From: Chelonoidis abingdonii
Taxonomy: Eukaryota > Chordata > Testudines > Testudinidae
Direction: 5' to 3'
Assembly (NCBI RefSeq): GCF_003597395.2
Contig: NC_133769.1
Span: 48,965,053-49,029,052 of the forward strand
Length of the DNA stretch: 64,000 nucleotides
Below are positions 47,265 to 57,599 of this stretch, piece after piece; positions within the stretch are counted from its first letter, which is position 1, and the number at the start of each line of letters is the position of its first letter. Both the position numbers and the translations under genes were made by a program. The notes under the pieces are model-generated. The model had not been told where the DNA came from. It saw nothing but the letters and a program-made list of their open reading frames with translations, and did not search any database.

Positions 47265-49236
47265 TATAATTAGAAGAGTACAGCCAGTGGAGCACAGGAT
47301 CTAGTCCAAGTGGTGAATATAGCTGGACCACTTCATAATAATGACCATAATATAATTAAATTTAACATCCCGGTGGCGTGGAAAATACCACAGCAGCCCA
47401 CCACAGTAGCATTTAATTTCAGAAAGGGGGACTACACAAAAATGAGGAATTTAGTTAAACAGAAATTAAAAGGTACAGTCCCAAAAGTGAAATCCCTGCA
47501 AGCTGCATGGAAACATTTTAAATAACACCGTAACAGAGGCTCAACTTAATTGTATACCCCAAAATTCATAACAATAGTAAGAGAACCAAAAAAAGTGTCA
47601 CTGTATCTAAACAATGTAGTAAAAGAAGCTGTGAGAGGCAAAAAGGCATCCTTTAAAAAGTGGAAGTTAAATCCTAGTGAGGAGAATAGAAAGGAGTATA
47701 AACTCTGGCAGGTGAAGTGGAAAAATACAATTAGGAAGGCTAAAAAAGAATTTGAAGATCAGCTATCCAATGACTCAAAAAGTAATAGCAAATTTTTTTT
47801 TAAGTACATCAGAAGCAGGAAACCTGCAAACAATCAGTGTGGCCACTGGACGATCAAGATGCTAAAGGAGCACTCAAAGATGATAAGGCCATTGCGAGAA
47901 ACTAAATGAATTGTTTGCATCAGTCTTCATGGCTGAGGATGTGAGGGAAATTCCCAAACCTGAGCCATTCTTTTTAGGTGATGAATTTGAGGAACTGTCC
48001 TCAATTGAGGTGTCATTAGGGGAGGTTTTGGAACAAATTGATAAATTAAACAGCAATAAGTCACCAGGACCAGATGGTATTCACCCAAGAGTTCTGAAGG
48101 AACTCAAATGTGAAATTATAGAACTACTAACTGTAGACTGTAACCTATCATTTAAATCAGCTTCTGTACCAAATGACTGGGGGATAGCTAATGTGACACC
48201 AATTTTTAAAAAGGGCTCCAGAGGTGATCCCAGCAATTACAGGCCAGTAAGCCTGACTTCAATACCAGGCAAACTGGTTGAAACTATAGTGAAGAACAGA
48301 TTTGTCAGACTGGACAGCAAAATGACAGATGAAATTCAATGTTGATAAATGCAAAGTAATGCAGATTGGAAAACATAATTCCAACTATACATATAAAATA
48401 AGGGGTCTAAATTCGCTGTTACCACTCAAGAGAGATCTTGGAATCATTGTGGATAGTTTTCTGAAAACATCAACTCAGTGTGCAACAGCAGTCAAAAGAG
48501 CTAACGGAAAGTTGGGAATCATTAACAAATGGATAGATAATAAGACAGGAAATACCATAATGCCTCTATATAAATCCATGGTACCGTGTGGGGCAACCAC
48601 ATCTTGAATATTGCATGTAGATGTGGTTGCCCCATCTCAGAAAAGAAATATTGGAATTGGAAAAGGTTCAGAAAAGGGCAACAGAAATGATTAGGGATAT
48701 AGAACAGCTTCTGTATGAGGAGAGATTAATAAGATTGGGACTTTTCAGCTTGGAAAAGAGACAACTAAGGATGGATATGATAAAAGTCTATAAAATAATG
48801 ACGTGTGTGGGGAAAGTAATTAAGGAAGTGTTGTTTACTTCTTCTCGTTACACAAGAACTAGGGGTCACCAAATGAAATTAATAGACAGCAGGTTTAGAA
48901 CAAATAAAAGGAAGTGTTTCTTCACACAATGCACAGTCAACCTGTGGAACTCTTTGCCAGAGCATGTTGTGAAGCCAAGACTATAACAGAGTTAAAAAAA
49001 GAACTAGATAAATTCATGGAGGATAGGTCCATCAATGGTTATTAGCCAGGGATGGTGTCCCTAGCCTCTGTTTGCCAGAAGCTGGAAATGAGTGATAGGG
49101 GTTGGGTCACTTGATGATTGCCTGTTCTGTTCATTCCTTCTGGGGCATGGCATTGGCCACTGTAGGAAGACAGGATATTGGACTAGATGGACCTCTGGTC
49201 TGAACCAGTATGGTCATTCTTATGTTGTTATGGCTT
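47265..49236 (+). mobile_element. CR1 LINE with internal deletion
   Basis: It starts near AGCACAGGATCTAGTCCAAG and ends GGTCATTCTTATGTTGTTATG. Coding traces in order are NIAGPLHNNDHNIIKFN (endonuclease end), KKVSLYLNNVVKEAVRGKKA (linker), NSNKSPGPDGIHPRVLKELK and NYRPVSLTSIPGKLVE (reverse transcriptase start). At about 48315 it jumps to NVDKCKVMQIGKHN, past the catalytic core. The C-terminal parts [17 protein letters not shown] and [18 protein letters not shown] follow. Confidence 0.88.
47911..48345 (+). pseudogene. CR1 reverse-transcriptase N-terminal part
   Basis: A 144-residue frame: PEPFFLGDEFEELSSIEVSL, EVLEQIDKLNSNKSPGPDGI, PIFKKGSRGDPSNYRPVSLT. It ends at a stop just after the deletion junction. 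The finger domain is present, but the YxDD-type catalytic motif is not. The copy cannot have been mobile in this form. Confidence 0.85.
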
Positions 49237-49520
49237 CTGATCCACCATGTGACATTTTTCACAAGGACAAGGTTCAGCTTAGGCCACACCCTAAGAGCAT
49301 CTCAAAGGTAGTATCTGATTTTCATATGAATCATGTTCACAGGTATGAGCAAAGGCTGCACACCATGGACGGGACCCTGGATGGGCACAGCCCTTCCATG
49401 TTTCTTCCTAGCTTTTTGTTTCAAATCCAGAGCATATGAGAGAAGACAACCAGTTACAACACAGAGACTGTTGAAATGGAGCACCAGGTGCAGCACTCTT
49501 ATGCTTCCAAAGGGATAGCA

Positions 49521-49680
49521 CTCCCTGGCAGGCTGACTGCACACTCAACTAGAGCACATTCAGCCTCAACAGCATTTGTGGCACACATCCCTATTATGGA
49601 CATCTGCAGGGAAACTATGTGGTGTTCAGTTCATACATTCACCAGACATTGTGCACTGACCGCTGAATCAAGGAAGGATG
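49521..49680 (+). pseudogene. Tyrosine recombinase C-terminal fragment (DIRS type)
   Basis: The frame reads LTAHSTRAHSASTAFVAHIP then DICRETMWCSVHTFTRHCAL. AHSTRA fits the H-x-x-R box of tyrosine recombinases. The expected catalytic tyrosine position near the end (RHxAL) is cysteine here (TGT). The N-terminal recombinase part is absent. The family call rests on this short segment and its DIRS neighbours. Confidence 0.55.
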
Positions 49681-50004
49681 CAAATGTAGGTCCCACAGTT
49701 CCTTTTTCCAATGAGAATCCAAGCCCCACTGTCTGGGATAAGAGCTTGGGGGTCACCTTCAGTGTGATGGACATATACAAGCACTTGAAGAAGAAACAGT
49801 TACTCAGCGTCTCATAACCATTGTTCTTTGAGATGTGTTGCATATGTCCACAATACCACCTGTCCTCTCCCCCTGGGCATCGGAGACTACCATTAACTTC
49901 TGGTGTGAAGGGACTGAAGGAGAGGCGAAGCTCCTTCTATATTTTTCCCTTGGTTTGGAGCACGGGAAGCTCAAGTGTGGGCAGGGCCGTTAGGGGTACA
50001 GCTA

Positions 50005-50265
50005 GGGGTTAAGACCCAAAAGGGGGTTGCAAGGCTATTCTGGTGGTGGGGAGCTGTCACTATATTGCCATCCTTAATTCCACGCTGCCTTTAGAGCTGG
50101 CAGCTGCAGTTCAGTGGCTGCTGGTCAGGTGCCCACCTCTGAGGGCAGCGCCACCACCAGCAGCAGCCCATAGAAGTAAGGGTGGCATGTGTGTGTTTTC
50201 GGATCATCACAACCTGAAACATTTTCAAATGGGAGGCTTATCAAAAAAAGTTAGAGAACTCTTGC
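50005..50265. mobile_element. Possible hAT MITE inside the DIRS end
   Basis: TAGGGGTTAAGACCC on the left and a reversed CAGTGCAAGAGTTCTCTAAC on the right look like decayed ends. The GC-richer interior differs from its surroundings. Low confidence. Confidence 0.35.
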
Positions 50266-50384
50266 ACTGGGGAAAACACTCTAGCACTGGTGCATGGGAC
50301 ACGCACACGCCTATAGTTGCAATGGACATATGCAACACATCTTAATGAAGAACAGTTACAAGAAGGTAACTTGTTTTTTCCATG

Positions 50385-50715
50385 AAAACTTTTTAGTTTT
50401 TTTATCAGCTTGGTAACATGTAAGATTATCAAAGCTGGTTCTAAGACAATGCTCCAGTGTTGGCTTGCAAACACTGCAGAAAAATGTTTGTTTAAAAAAA
50501 AATTCCGTTATAATGTTTTAATGAATGATGGAAGCATTTCTAATGGTTTTAGGTTTTTATAAAAGGCTGATAGTATGCAATCTAAATGTTGGACCAAGTT
50601 TATAACCTCACTACATCCCTTTAATCCATTCCACCATCCCTCTTGTTGATCCAGCTTGTCACCTTTAACTGGGCTCCTTCTTGCCAGGCTGTGTCCAATT
50701 CCTGCAGCTACTTCC
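50385..50715. other. Intron, nothing recognised
   Basis: AT-rich sequence without recognisable features. Confidence 0.4.
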
Positions 50716-50719
50716 TCCA

Positions 50720-51010
50720 TAACATTTTGAAGATTCATCCTTTCTTTGCTGTAGAGACAGCCAAAACTTTCATCCAGGCTGGCATCTTCCTCCCATCTTG
50801 ATTACTGTAATCACCTCCTCTCTGGCCTCCCAAACACCATGTCCCTTGAACCCATTAACACAGTTGCTAAGATTGTAATTCTTGTCTTTCATTTAGAGCA
50901 TATTAGGCACCTCTTTGAATCCTTCCAATAACTTCTGTTTCACTGCATCAAGTTCAGCTTCTTGTCTTCACCTTGTAAGACTCTTCACACAACTTTGCCT
51001 CTCAGGGTAA
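50720..51010 (+). mobile_element. Old L2-like LINE fragment
   Basis: In one + frame it reads LDYCNHLLSGLPNTMSLEP-like sequence (near 50798-50855), the conserved DYCN.LL.GLP segment near the end of L2-clade ORFs. Many stops; strongly decayed. Confidence 0.6.
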
Positions 51011-51045
51011 GATTAAAGCAATTCAGGGTGCTAGTCAACCACAGC

Positions 51046-51313
51046 CAGGGGCGGCTCTAGGGTTTTTGCAGCCCCAAGCAGGCTGTCTTCGGCGGTTTGC
51101 CTGCGGAGGGTCTGCTGGTCCTGTGGCTTCAGCGGACCTCCCGAAGCCGCAGGACCAGCGGACCCTCCACAGGCACGTCTGCGGGAGGTCCACCGAAGCC
51201 GCAGGACCAGCGGACCCTCCGCAGGCAAACTGCCGAGGGAAGCCTGCCTGCCACCCTCGCGGCTTACTGCCCCAAGCATGCGCTTGGCATGCTGGGGCCT
51301 GGAGACACCCCTG
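51046..51313. mobile_element. GC-rich palindromic hAT MITE with exact 8-bp duplication
   Basis: It begins CAGGGGCGGCTCTAGGG and ends GGCCTGGAGACACCCCTG, flanked by ACCACAGC on both sides (51038-51045, 51314-51321). The interior is nearly self-complementary: CCGCAGGACCAGCGGACCCT occurs twice on this strand and its complement near 51095-51125. Open frames on both strands are by-products of the GC-rich palindrome. Confidence 0.92.
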
Positions 51314-51324
51314 ACCACAGCATG

Positions 51325-52030
51325 GGGCCCTCTCTCTACCGTTCCAGAGAGGTAGTAGCCTGGGCATCCCCTTCTCCCAGGAAGGCCAGCAGTACCTCCC
51401 CTCATTGGGAGTAGCTGAAAGATGGGAATGGCAGCAGGTGGCCCACATCACTCTTCTCCTCAGACCACAGTGGAGGTTATGTTAGTCAGGTTCCCTTGCA
51501 GCTTTTTTTCTTTTGTACAGCCTCATTGAGATGAATGGGGCAGTTCACACATTTCTTTACAACCATTATGCCTAGAATCTTCATTTCTTAGATGAAAGCT
51601 GAGATTCTGATGTAATCAATGGCTCCATGAGTGGAGACTCTAGTTATACAGGCCTGCTGCACCTATAACTTAATCTGAGTACTTCTCTTTACTTGTCTTT
51701 TCTTGCATTTTATTCTGTCACTTTCAACTTTACCTGCTCAGTCAAAGATTCCAGCCTGCTCTGCACTCTCTTGCATCTCTATGTGTACTTTCATGTGTCT
51801 CTGACACATGGAACATGTTCCCTGAACTAATCCATAAAACCCTCTCATCAAGACCCAACTGTACTGCAGTGCCCGTATGAAATAAGCCAATGAATGACAG
51901 CTGGGTAGAGGGACATTTGGGAATATGTCTCTTTATAATTGCAAAGGGGGAAAGTGCATACTGTATACAAATTATATACACAAAAGTGCACACATAATTG
52001 TGTCCTCCTCCATCCTCATGTTGCTTGTCT
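51325..52030. other. Intron, nothing recognised
   Basis: No exon or family was recognised. Confidence 0.4.
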
Positions 52031-52034
52031 TTGG

Positions 52035-52135
52035 TCAGAGATTGTGTGTTTGCACAGCACTTATCACAGTGGGACTCCAGTCCTCAACTGGGCATGTGAA
52101 AGCTACAGCAATTTAAATTATTGAATAAAAGTATG
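52035..52135 (+). repeat. Old dispersed repeat tail
   Basis: GTTTGCACAGCACTTATCAC, GGGACTCCAGTCCTCAACTG and a final AATTATTGAATAAA resemble the family at 34995-35130 in the other orientation. Degenerate. Confidence 0.45.
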
Positions 52136-52708
52136 TTATGAGGAGGCAAGAGTGTGTATAGCTTTTGTGGACAAATCTTTAGTCACTTGAAAAGCAATCT
52201 TTCACGGCTGTTATATTTCATGGATAGGAGACATCTCTACAGTTCTGTTTGACGCTTTAGATGCTATTTTCTAATGAAAATATTGTAAAGCTTCACAAGT
52301 TTGTGTTTTCAGTATTTGCTGCTTTGTAGAACTACAAATATAACTGCTGTGAGAGTAACAGAGGGATTGCCAAATATTTAAAGAGAGAGCACTCTGTCAG
52401 TGGTCAGGAAAAAAACATTCTTTTGTTACTCACGCTTGAAGACTTTTATTCAAACAGCTGTCAACTAAACGTTTTTGTCAGCTCTTGTGAAATACAGTTT
52501 TTCAGTCTTGCCAGTTTTAAACAGAACTGTAATATACCTACAATAATTTTTTGATGTGATTGATTTAACTAAATTAGTCTATGCTAATATATAGATCAAT
52601 AAAACATTTAAATATGTTTTTTAAATGTGCATGTAACGTCACATGGCATTTAAGAAGTCAAATACAGGAATCTTTTATTGTGTTGTCACCTGATGTTTCC
52701 ACTCACAG

Positions 52709-52859
52709 GTGTGCAGAATTATTAATTATGCATCAGGCTGACGTTAACCATGCTGCTGAAAGAGGACAGACACCTTTGTACCTAGCCTGTGGAAATGGAA
52801 ATAATGAATGTATCAAACTTTTGCTGGAAGCTGGAGCAGATCGAAGTGTAAAAACCAGT
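52709..52859 (+). CDS. CTTNBP2: CTTNBP2 coding exon: ankyrin repeat
   Basis: A 151-bp exon after CACAG at 52704-52708, with donor GTAAGT at 52860. It completes the Arg codon and reads [20 protein letters not shown] then [20 protein letters not shown] and [11 protein letters not shown], ending in phase 0. It is one full ankyrin repeat plus the second helix of its neighbour; [14 protein letters not shown] is the repeat core. The mammalian protein has Glu-Cys-Val-Glu at the first junction where this one reads Arg-Cys-Ala-Glu. That difference is a codon created by the splice junction itself and is worth noting, but phase and homology on both sides are sound. Confidence 0.96.
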
Positions 52860-53149
52860 GTAAGTTAAAAGAATTTCTAAAATCAGTGTGAACTGCACAG
52901 CTGCAAAAATCAGAATTCCTTGCACTGTAATTTTTAACTCTTTAACTATGTAATACTCAGTGTGTGTTTTGGAATTAGTAAAAAGCTTTGATTTTAATAT
53001 TGCTGCATCTCATTGTAAAATGTTTTCTATTTGTTTAGGTTGCATGGTTTCCCTAAAAACTTATCACTTAGCTTTCCTCTCAGCCTCAGTTTTAAAATGC
53101 AACATTTTGTATACCATGTTCCTGTGTAGGACAGCAGAGGTAGAATCGA

Positions 53150-54045
53150 TCTGCTTCACTGTCAACTCTCACGGTATGCAGTGTTGTTGTCTTGGAGTCA
53201 TCGTGGATAGTTCTCTGAAGATGTCCATGCAGTGTGCAGCAGCAGTCAAAAAAGCAAACAGGATGTTAGGAATCATTAAAAAGAGGATAGAGAATAAGAC
53301 TGAAAATATAGTATTGCCCTTATATAAATCAATGGTGCACCCACATCTCGAATACAGCGTACAGATGTGGTCTCCTCATCTCAGAAAAGATATACTGGTA
53401 CTAGAAAAGGTTCAGAAAAGGGCAACTAAAATGATTAGGGGGTTGGAGAGGGTCCCATATGAGGAGAGATTAAAGAGGCTAGGACTCTTCAGCTTGCAAA
53501 AGAAACAACTAAGGGGGGATATGATAGAAGTCTACAAAATCATGACTGGTGTGGAGAAAGTAAATAAGGAAGTGTTATTTACTTCTTCTCATAACACTGC
53601 TCTACAGCCAAAATGCTTCTGANCTTATTCCCATAATACAAGAACTAGGGGTCACCAAATGAAATTAATAGGCAGCAGGTTTAAAACAAATAAAAGGAAG
53701 TTCTCCTTCACGCAGCACACAGTCAACTTGTGGAACGCCTTACCTGAGGAAGTTGTGAAGGTTAGGACTATAATAGCATTTAAAAGAGAACTGGATAAAT
53801 TCATGGTTGTTAAGTCCATAAATGGCTGTTAGCCAGGATGGGTAAGGAATGATGTCCCTAGCCTCTGTTTGTCAGAGGGTGGAGCTGGATGGCAGGAGAG
53901 AGATCACTTGATCATTGCCTGTTAGGTTCACTCCCTCTGGGACACCTGGCATTGTCCACTATCAGTAGAAAGGATACTGGGCTAGATGGACCTTTGGTCT
54001 GACTCGGTATGGCCATTCTTATGTTCTAATGTTCTTATGTTGTTG
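53150..54045 (+). mobile_element. CR1 LINE 3' third, with an unknown base
   Basis: From about 53180 it reads [60 protein letters not shown] and [21 protein letters not shown] 35-bp insertion with an N at 53623 interrupts the frame. It ends GGCCATTCTTATGTTCTAATG and TTCTTATG (54020-54045). Confidence 0.9.
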
Positions 54046-54349
54046 TAGCCTTGCTTCTCCTGGTGGCAGTCATGAATGAGGTAGGGCTATGTGGTAGCCC
54101 CTGATACCTCTATAGCTCTGGGACATCTTGTCTAATTGCAGATCAATGTTATCCTTGAAAAAAACATACTTCAGCAAGGATTGTGAAAGAAATTCTTAGA
54201 TATTTGTCACAAAGAGAGAGTGAGGAGGATAAAACAAAATGTATGTGTGGTGTGGATGGGGAGAGAGTAGGTGAGAGTCTTCAAATTTAAAGGTTAGGCA
54301 TTCCTTTATTCACATACTTCAGGGCTATTGCTTAAACATTTGATAAGTA

Positions 54350-54597
54350 CACTGGCCCTAGGGTCCTGGCCATCCACCCTGCATGTGGAGTCCCAGCTGC
54401 CAGCCTCATGCCTGGGTCTCTGCACCCGTCCATAGCCGTGGCCCCAGCCTCCACTGCCTTACTTCTGTTTGCGTCCCTGCTCCCATAGCCAAGGGTGTGC
54501 TTCCGGCCCCAGCTCTAGTGGGTGGGGGTCGCAGATGGGGGCAAGAGGGATGCATCTCAGTACCCCACTCCAAAAACTGTTCCAGCACCACTGTATG
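54350..54597. repeat. GC-richer hAT-like fragment
   Basis: It ends AAAACTGTTCCAGCACCACTG, which looks like the complement of a CAG-starting hAT end (CAGTGGTGCTGGAACAG). The left end is not identifiable. Open frames here are compositional. Confidence 0.4.
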
Positions 54598-54739
54598 CTG
54601 AGAATCTTTTTGTCACTTACAATGGAAAGAAGCTTGTATGGTCAGCTCAAATGTAGTGATAATTTAGAAGAAAATAAGTAGGAGAGACAAGTTTAGACTG
54701 TGGCCTTTTAAATTAAGGACATCAAAGGAGAATTAAGGA

Positions 54740-55399
54740 CAGGGCTGGCTCCAGGCACCAGCTGAGCAGCTCGTGCTTGGGCTGGCAGATTCCAAGGGGC
54801 TGCATTCTGGCCAATCTCTTCTTTTTTTTTTTTTTTTTCCCTTCAACGTTTCGGCTACCCCCGCAGGTTTTTTTCTTTTGTCTTTGCTGCTCTAGCCGCC
54901 CTGTAGGGGGCAGCAGTGCAGAGGAGGGGAGCGCCCTGCTGGGAGCGGTGCGAGGTCTGTAGCAAGCCCAGCAGGGCAGCCTGCATCCTTCTCTGCCCAC
55001 CGACCAGAGCAGCGTGGAGTCTTCCCGCAGGCGGCATGGCGAGTGTCCCACTGAAGGAAGCCCTGGCTGCCCCCCTTCTCACTCTGCCCCCTGCTGCCCA
55101 GGGCACATCTACAGGGCCGGGAGTCCCCCTACATCCGTGCTCCGTCCGTCCTGCAGGTTTTGTTTGTTTGGTTTCCCTTTTGCCGCTCCAGCCAGCTCGC
55201 AGGTTTGTTTGTCTCCCCACTTCCCTTCGCTGCTCCAGCCGGCCCGCAGATTTGTTTGTTCCCCCCCACCACCACCACCCCCCTTTGCCGCTCCGGCCGA
55301 CCGCAGATTTGTTTGTCCCCCCCTCCCCAGCCCACTCGCTGCTCCAGCCAGCCCGCAGGTTTTTTGCTTGGGGCGGCAAAAAAGCCAGAGCCGGCCCTG
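54740..55399. mobile_element. hAT non-autonomous element (660 bp) with internal tandem repeat
   Basis: It begins CAGGGCTGGCTCCAGGCACC and ends AAGCCAGAGCCGGCCCTG. Flanks are ATTAAGGA (54732-54739) and ATTAAGAA (55400-55407), 7 of 8 alike. The interior holds at least four ~55-60 bp units (CCGCTCCAGCCAGCTCGCAG plus GTTTGTTTG, 55150-55370). The long open frames on both strands (up to 174 residues) are GC-driven repeats, not genes. Confidence 0.9.
55150..55370. repeat. Tandem repeat inside the hAT element
   Basis: Units of GCTCCAGCCxGCxCGCAG then a TTTGTTTG and C-rich part, with pyrimidine-rich runs of different length between them. Confidence 0.8.
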
Positions 55400-55407
55400 A
55401 TTAAGAA

Positions 55408-55938
55408 TTGAAAATTCTTCCAAGAGCAGCTGCATTGGCTTTGTTGTGCTAATGCAGAGAGAAGCTAACATTGTGCATAGCCAGAGAGGAGAAAAGTGCT
55501 ATATAAAATCATACAGAATAGTAAATAAAAAAATCTGACAAAGGTCCAGTTACAATGTTACATTAGCTCGCAGTTTGCAACCCAAGACATCCCTGGCAGA
55601 GGGTCGCTTTAATTCAGTTTGACATCCACTTGGCATGTTTTTGGTGGACCCTTATAACCTGTGGTGGCTCAATAAATGTCCTTTTCCAAGCAGGTATTAT
55701 GGGACTGTAACCCACCTTTTTCATTTCACACCAGGCATCTCACACACATACTTTTGCATAAAGTACAACAGATGGGCTGTCTCATACAAAACTGTGACAT
55801 TTGATTATAGCCAGCCATTGTTGGATGCTTAAAAGCTTTACAGACAGCATGTTTGATAGAAAGCAATTAGTAATATAAATTCTGTAACTAACCACTTTTC
55901 TCCGTGTGTGGTGGGGTTGTGCTTTTCATTTTTGTGTC
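55408..55938. other. Intron, nothing recognised
   Basis: No repeat or exon was recognised before the acceptor at 55943. Confidence 0.4.
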
Positions 55939-55943
55939 TTCAG

Positions 55944-56198
55944 GATGGCTGGACACCAATTCATGCAGCTGTGGATTCTGGTAATGTTGACAGCCTCAAA
56001 CTCCTTATGTACTATGGAGAAACAGACAATGGAAACTTTATGAATGATGCACAGCCTAATTCAGGCTTCTTTGACTTGGAATGCAGAGAAGATAGCTATC
56101 CCAGTAAAGCAAGACCTGTTGTTTCTGCAGATCTCATCAACCATGCTGACAAAGAGGGTTGGACTGCTGCCCACATAGCAGCATCAAAAGGCTTTAAG
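55944..56198 (+). CDS. CTTNBP2: CTTNBP2 coding exon: ankyrin repeats with variable insert
   Basis: A 255-bp exon (85 codons, phase 0 at both ends), acceptor TTCAG at 55939-55943, donor GTCTGT at 56199. It reads [20 protein letters not shown], an ankyrin repeat, then an acidic, poorly conserved insert ([16 protein letters not shown] onward), then [20 protein letters not shown] and AASKGFK, the next repeat. The insert between the repeats is also variable in the mammalian protein, where it contains a Glu/Ser-rich stretch. The donor is GT followed by CTGT, weaker than the other donors here. Confidence 0.96.
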
Positions 56199-56995
56199 GT
56201 CTGTCTGTATGTTGTTATAACTATTGTAGCAATTAAATTACTTTTCCATTAATTGTGTCTATTTAATATAGACATGTCAAGTTAATGACATCCTTAATTG
56301 TAAATGTAACTGTTCATAGTTAAATGAAAATTATCTTAATTTTGCAAATACAGTCTCCAACTATCCATGGAATATTGATTTTTTTTTTAAAGTATCTGTG
56401 CTTTGCGCAGGCTTTTCAACTGGAAATGAGTTCGTTAGCTGGAAAATGTTTTATTATGATTGCAGGGGGAAATCCAATCTGACCTACTCCACCCTGACTA
56501 ATTGATGTCAGCAGGGCAGTTTCTTGACACCAGGCACTAATGCAACATTTGGCATCAGAAGCTTGACGCTACTAACTCTGAATGGTTAATTGTTTTTTTT
56601 TTATTTTTTTTAATGAGAAGTAGGATTTGTATCAGTTCAAAGCTAAGACTGTTTCTGGAAGAGAGAATGGAACAGAGATGTCATTGAGGGGCATAGGGAA
56701 GGATAGTTTTGAGAATAGAGCCCAAGATTTTAAAAATCAGCTAGTCATATTGAGTGCCTAAACTGAGACATTATAAAAGAGGCTTGATTCTCAGAGAAGG
56801 CTGAGAACCCACCCTGTGAAAATGAGGCCTCTGTAGGTATGTTGGGTGGGGCACCCAAAAATGAATGCATTTAAAATTTCTCCATGCTTTTAAAAATCTT
56901 GGCTAGATCTGTTTATCACCTGAGTCTCGCCAAGAGGTGGTGACCTTTTTTTTTTTTTTTTGTCTGAGGACCTTTCCACTATTCATCATACTTTA
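56199..56995. other. Intron with a faint old repeat
   Basis: Around 56725-56910 phrases such as AAAAATCAGCTAGTCATATTG and AAAATGAGGCCTCTGTAGG suggest a decayed dispersed repeat. A T-rich run lies at 56947-56960. Confidence 0.4.
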
Positions 56996-57599
56996 TTACA
57001 TAGAATATAGAACAGAATATCAGGGTTGGAAGGGACCTCAGGAGGTTATCTAGTCCAAGCTCCTGCTCAAAGCAGGACCAGTTCCCAACTAAATCATTCC
57101 AGCCAGGACTTTGTCAAGCCTGATCTTAAAAACCTCCAAAGAAGGAGATTCCATCACCACCTTAGGTAACCCATTCCAGTGCTTCACCACCCTTCTAGTG
57201 AAAAAGTTTTTCCTAATAGCCAACTTAAACCTCCCACACTGCAACTTGAGACCATTGCTCCTTGTTCTGTCATCTGCTACCACTGAGAACAGTTTATATC
57301 CATTCTCTTTTGAACCCCCTTTCAGGTAGTTGAAAGCTGCTATCAAATCCCCCTTTATTCTTCTCTTCTGCAGACTAAACAATCCCAGTTCCCTCAGCCT
57401 CTCCTCATAAGTCATGTGCTCCAGCCCCTTAATCATTTTTGTTGCCCTCCGCTGTACTCTTTCCAATTTTTCCACATCCTTCTTGTAGTGTAGGGCCCAA
57501 AACTGGACACAGTACTCCAGATGAGGCCTCACCAATGTCAAATAGAGGAGAATGATCACATCCCTCGATCTGCTGGCAATGTCCCTACTTATACAGCCC

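Larger units (their letters stand above)
49237..50378 (+). mobile_element. DIRS-like 3' end with tyrosine-recombinase remnant
   Basis: It follows the CR1 end directly: DPPCDIFHKDKVQLRPHPKS, then a recombinase-like frame at 49476-49817, then terminal sequence GACATATACAAGCACTTGAA and a final block ACACATCTTAATGAAGAACA with GTTACAAGAAGGTAAC. It is interrupted near 50005-50265 by a hAT-like piece. The 5' part is missing. Confidence 0.6.

Noticed and set aside
54900..55400. CpG-island promoter
   Set aside because: The GC-rich stretch has hAT ends and flanking duplications. It is inside the CTTNBP2 gene with no exon start nearby.
54855..55404. Open frames of 120-174 residues on both strands
   Set aside because: They are inside a hAT element with tandem repeats and target duplications. 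Composition explains the openness.
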